A stretch of DNA of 64,000 nt from Luidia sarsii. Its lineage: Eukaryota > Echinodermata > Asteroidea > Paxillosida > Luidiidae. The stretch is from assembly GCA_949987565.1 (NCBI GenBank), contig OX465109.1, positions 19,011,821 through 19,075,820 of the forward strand, in the 5' to 3' direction. Below, in pieces: positions 62,447-64,000 of the stretch. The notes beneath the pieces are model-generated. The model was not told where the DNA came from. It worked only from the letters and a program-made list of their open reading frames with translations, and ran no database searches. Made by a program: the position numbers and the translations under genes. Position 1 is the stretch's first letter; every line of letters starts with the position of its first letter.

Positions 62447-63944
62447 TTACAGACTCATTTGCATTGCAAAGGGTACGTGCTGCTTGACGGTGTCCAGACT
62501 AGGCAGTGGACTGGCTAACTGCATGGCACTCCATGCACCATTGTTGGAAGGAGACGTGGTACCATACGCCAGAATCTGGTTGTTAGCAGACAGCACCCCT
62601 GGAAAAGAATAGCAATTTAGAGAATGCAATTTAGAGAATTTAAAGTCAATACAAAAAAACTGTTGCAAACTGCTCACTGACTATTAAATGACCTGCAATA
62701 CATCAATCTCAAAAGTGAAAAGGTAGAGGGCCTGACGTTTCGATCCTAGCAGGACCTTTCTCAAAGGCAAAGTGACAAGAACATACACAGACAGTCAGGG
62801 GAAGGAAAGCCCTGACACATGACAGAGGAAGGACAACTCCAAAGTTAGATGGCCTGACGTTTTGATCCTAGCAGGATCTTTCTCAAAGGCAAAGTGACAA
62901 GAACATACACAGACAGTCAGGGGAAGGAAAGCCCTGACACATGACAGAGGAAGGACAACTCCAAAGTTAGATGGCCTGACGTTTTGATCCTAGCAGGACC
63001 TTTCTCAAAGGCAAAGTGACAAGAACATACACAGACAGTCAGGGGAAGGAAAGCCCTGACACACATGACAGAGGAAGGACAACTCCAAAGTTAGAGGGCC
63101 TGTAGTTTCGATCCTAGCAGGACCTTTCTCAAAGGCAAAGTGATAAGGAATTAATACAAAAATAGACAGCCAAGGGAAGGAAAGCCCTGACACACATGAC
63201 AGAGGAAGGACAAAGGGAAGGGAGTTGTATGCAGAATGTACACACAAATCAAAGGACAAACAAACAAAAGGGTGGGGGGAATGAGAGCCGAACAGGGGGG
63301 AGGAGGGGAGATCTAAGGGGACAGGGAAGTGGAAAGTTTGCTGTGACTACATGTACTACATAGGTCATCTCTTTTAAGATGTTGTGTGGCTCTGAGAATA
63401 GCCGGTAATACACAACCTTTCGGGCAGTGTGCACTCTGCCCTTCGTCAGGAGACTTGAGTGAATGAAAATTTGCCCTACATGACATATACTTAGCGTTTT
63501 ATGCTCAGTGCTTTGCCCGACTACTTGCTGAGAAAATACAGGCAGCTCGGAAGGGATTTGAACCAGAGACTCCTGCTTTCAAGTGCAGTGTCCACTTGTG
63601 GGTGGACTGGATGAAGGGGCATGCCAATTCAATGAGGGCCGAGGTCGAGCTCAACTTAGAAGGAATCGAAACTCGACAAATTCCACATCCGCTAAGGAAA
63701 GATGTCCGGACTCACCGGCGATCGCTGGGAACACGTTGCCGCCTGCTTGTGAGCGGTACAGCAGCATGTTACCCTGCAGGATGACACCGCTGACAAAGAG
63801 GGCGCTGTCTATCTCCAGCAGGGCGGGCAGGCCGTTCATGACCGCCCCACTCAGCTTGTGACTGACGCCGTTCAGGGTCACGACAACGGAGAGGCAGGGA
63901 CCAGCCGACGGAGCAGGCAGGCTGTCCTGGTGACTTGTGGCAAT
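62447..63944 (-). CDS. C-terminal two exons of an unrecognised gene
   Basis: Minus strand. Penultimate exon 63944-63716: acceptor after a TTTTTGGTTTGTCAG tract, phase 0 start, 229 bp, donor GTGAGT, ends phase 1. Last exon 62598-62447: acceptor after CTATTCTTTTCCAG, ends at TAA. They join in frame to give 126 residues, including VVVTLNGVSHKLSG, LLEIDSALFVSGVILQGNML and VLSANNQILAYGTTSP, ending HVPFAMQMSL. The penultimate exon is GC-richer with coding-like codon use. I do not recognise the family; the beta-rich pattern is loosely reminiscent of laminin-G-like segments but lacks decisive motifs. The gene continues past the right edge. The intron holds the 122-bp repeat array and retroelement sequence. 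Confidence 0.65.
62727..63225 (-). repeat. Tandem array of a 122-bp Penelope-like terminal unit, four copies
   Basis: CCTGACGTTT(C/T)GATCC at 62731, 62853, 62975 and 63099 (the last as CCTGTAGTTTCGATCC) with identical intervening sequence (AAGTGACAAGAACATACACA, AAGGAAAGCCCTGACACA). Periods are 122, 122 and 124 bp. Each unit carries a full copy of the hairpin terminus, so repeats may arise from tandem insertion or unequal exchange. Confidence 0.95.
63418..63449 (-). ncRNA. Hammerhead-ribozyme-like core
   Basis: Minus strand: CTGACGA (63449-63443), then A, then GGGCAG paired with CTGCCC across an 8-nt loop, then GAAA (63421-63418). This matches the hammerhead order CUGANGA, stem II, GAAA. A clear stem III ending in a UH cleavage site and a stem I are not obvious, so activity is uncertain. 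It adjoins Penelope-like sequence, a family known to carry hammerhead motifs. Confidence 0.5.
63545..63605 (-). repeat. tRNA-derived SINE fragment
   Basis: Minus strand GTGGACACTGCACTTGAAAG, then AGGAGTCTCTGGTTCAAATCCC with an intact B-box. Shares GTCTCTGGT with the 61.35-kb fragment; the 5' part is truncated. Confidence 0.45.
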
Positions 63945-64000
63945 CTGACAAACCAAAAACAGGATCAGTCAAAGTTTCATAAAAGGAAAAAAAAAAAAAA

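Overview
This is a stretch of an animal nuclear genome, AT-leaning and repeat-rich. It most resembles an invertebrate deuterostome such as a lancelet, although an echinoderm or hemichordate cannot be excluded. The grounds are GT-AG introns, an LRR+Ig receptor of the type greatly expanded in amphioxus, abundant ACATGTAC-type microsatellites, a eukaryotic tRNA-Asn(GTT), and many DNA transposons and Penelope-like retroelement pieces. A 200-N assembly gap lies at 36585-36784. No operons, CRISPR arrays or prokaryotic features are present.

Layout. 1-5.3 kb: a 20-bp minisatellite grown from a Penelope-like terminus, a small inverted-repeat element, a CT-rich tract and nested inverted repeats. 6.9-9.35 kb: a single-coding-exon LRR-Ig transmembrane receptor (+). 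9.4-14.6 kb: intergenic, with a palindromic retroelement copy, a 183-bp MITE, a GTACATG microsatellite and the tRNA-Asn gene. 14.6-25.4 kb: a roughly 10.8-kb fold-back structure whose two arms are arrays of one 220-bp satellite in opposite orientation. 25.6-36.3 kb: the 5' exons of an F-BAR (FCH) domain gene (+), with two candidate first exons and introns carrying a pogo-like MITE, a Penelope-like 3' end and a PIF/Harbinger element. 36.8-50.3 kb: no convincing gene; a 70-bp tandem array, then about four copies of a 1.7-kb tandem segment, one holding a 3.26-kb hAT-like insertion that itself holds another element. 51.2-51.7 kb: a heptamer array. 53.05-59.7 kb: a complete seven-exon gene (+) for a type I membrane protein resembling mannose-6-phosphate-receptor-homology proteins, with two very large intronic arrays. 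62.4-63.9 kb: the last two coding exons of an unrecognised minus-strand gene that leaves the window on the right.

The three plus-strand genes show no obvious common pathway: a surface receptor with tyrosine motifs, a membrane-bending/endocytic adaptor fragment, and a lectin-like sorting receptor. A shared cell-surface/endosomal theme is suggestive only. The most unusual material is repeat biology: a Penelope-like family whose conserved terminus looks like a hammerhead-ribozyme fold, the giant fold-back satellite, and several insertions dated internally by paralogous empty sites.
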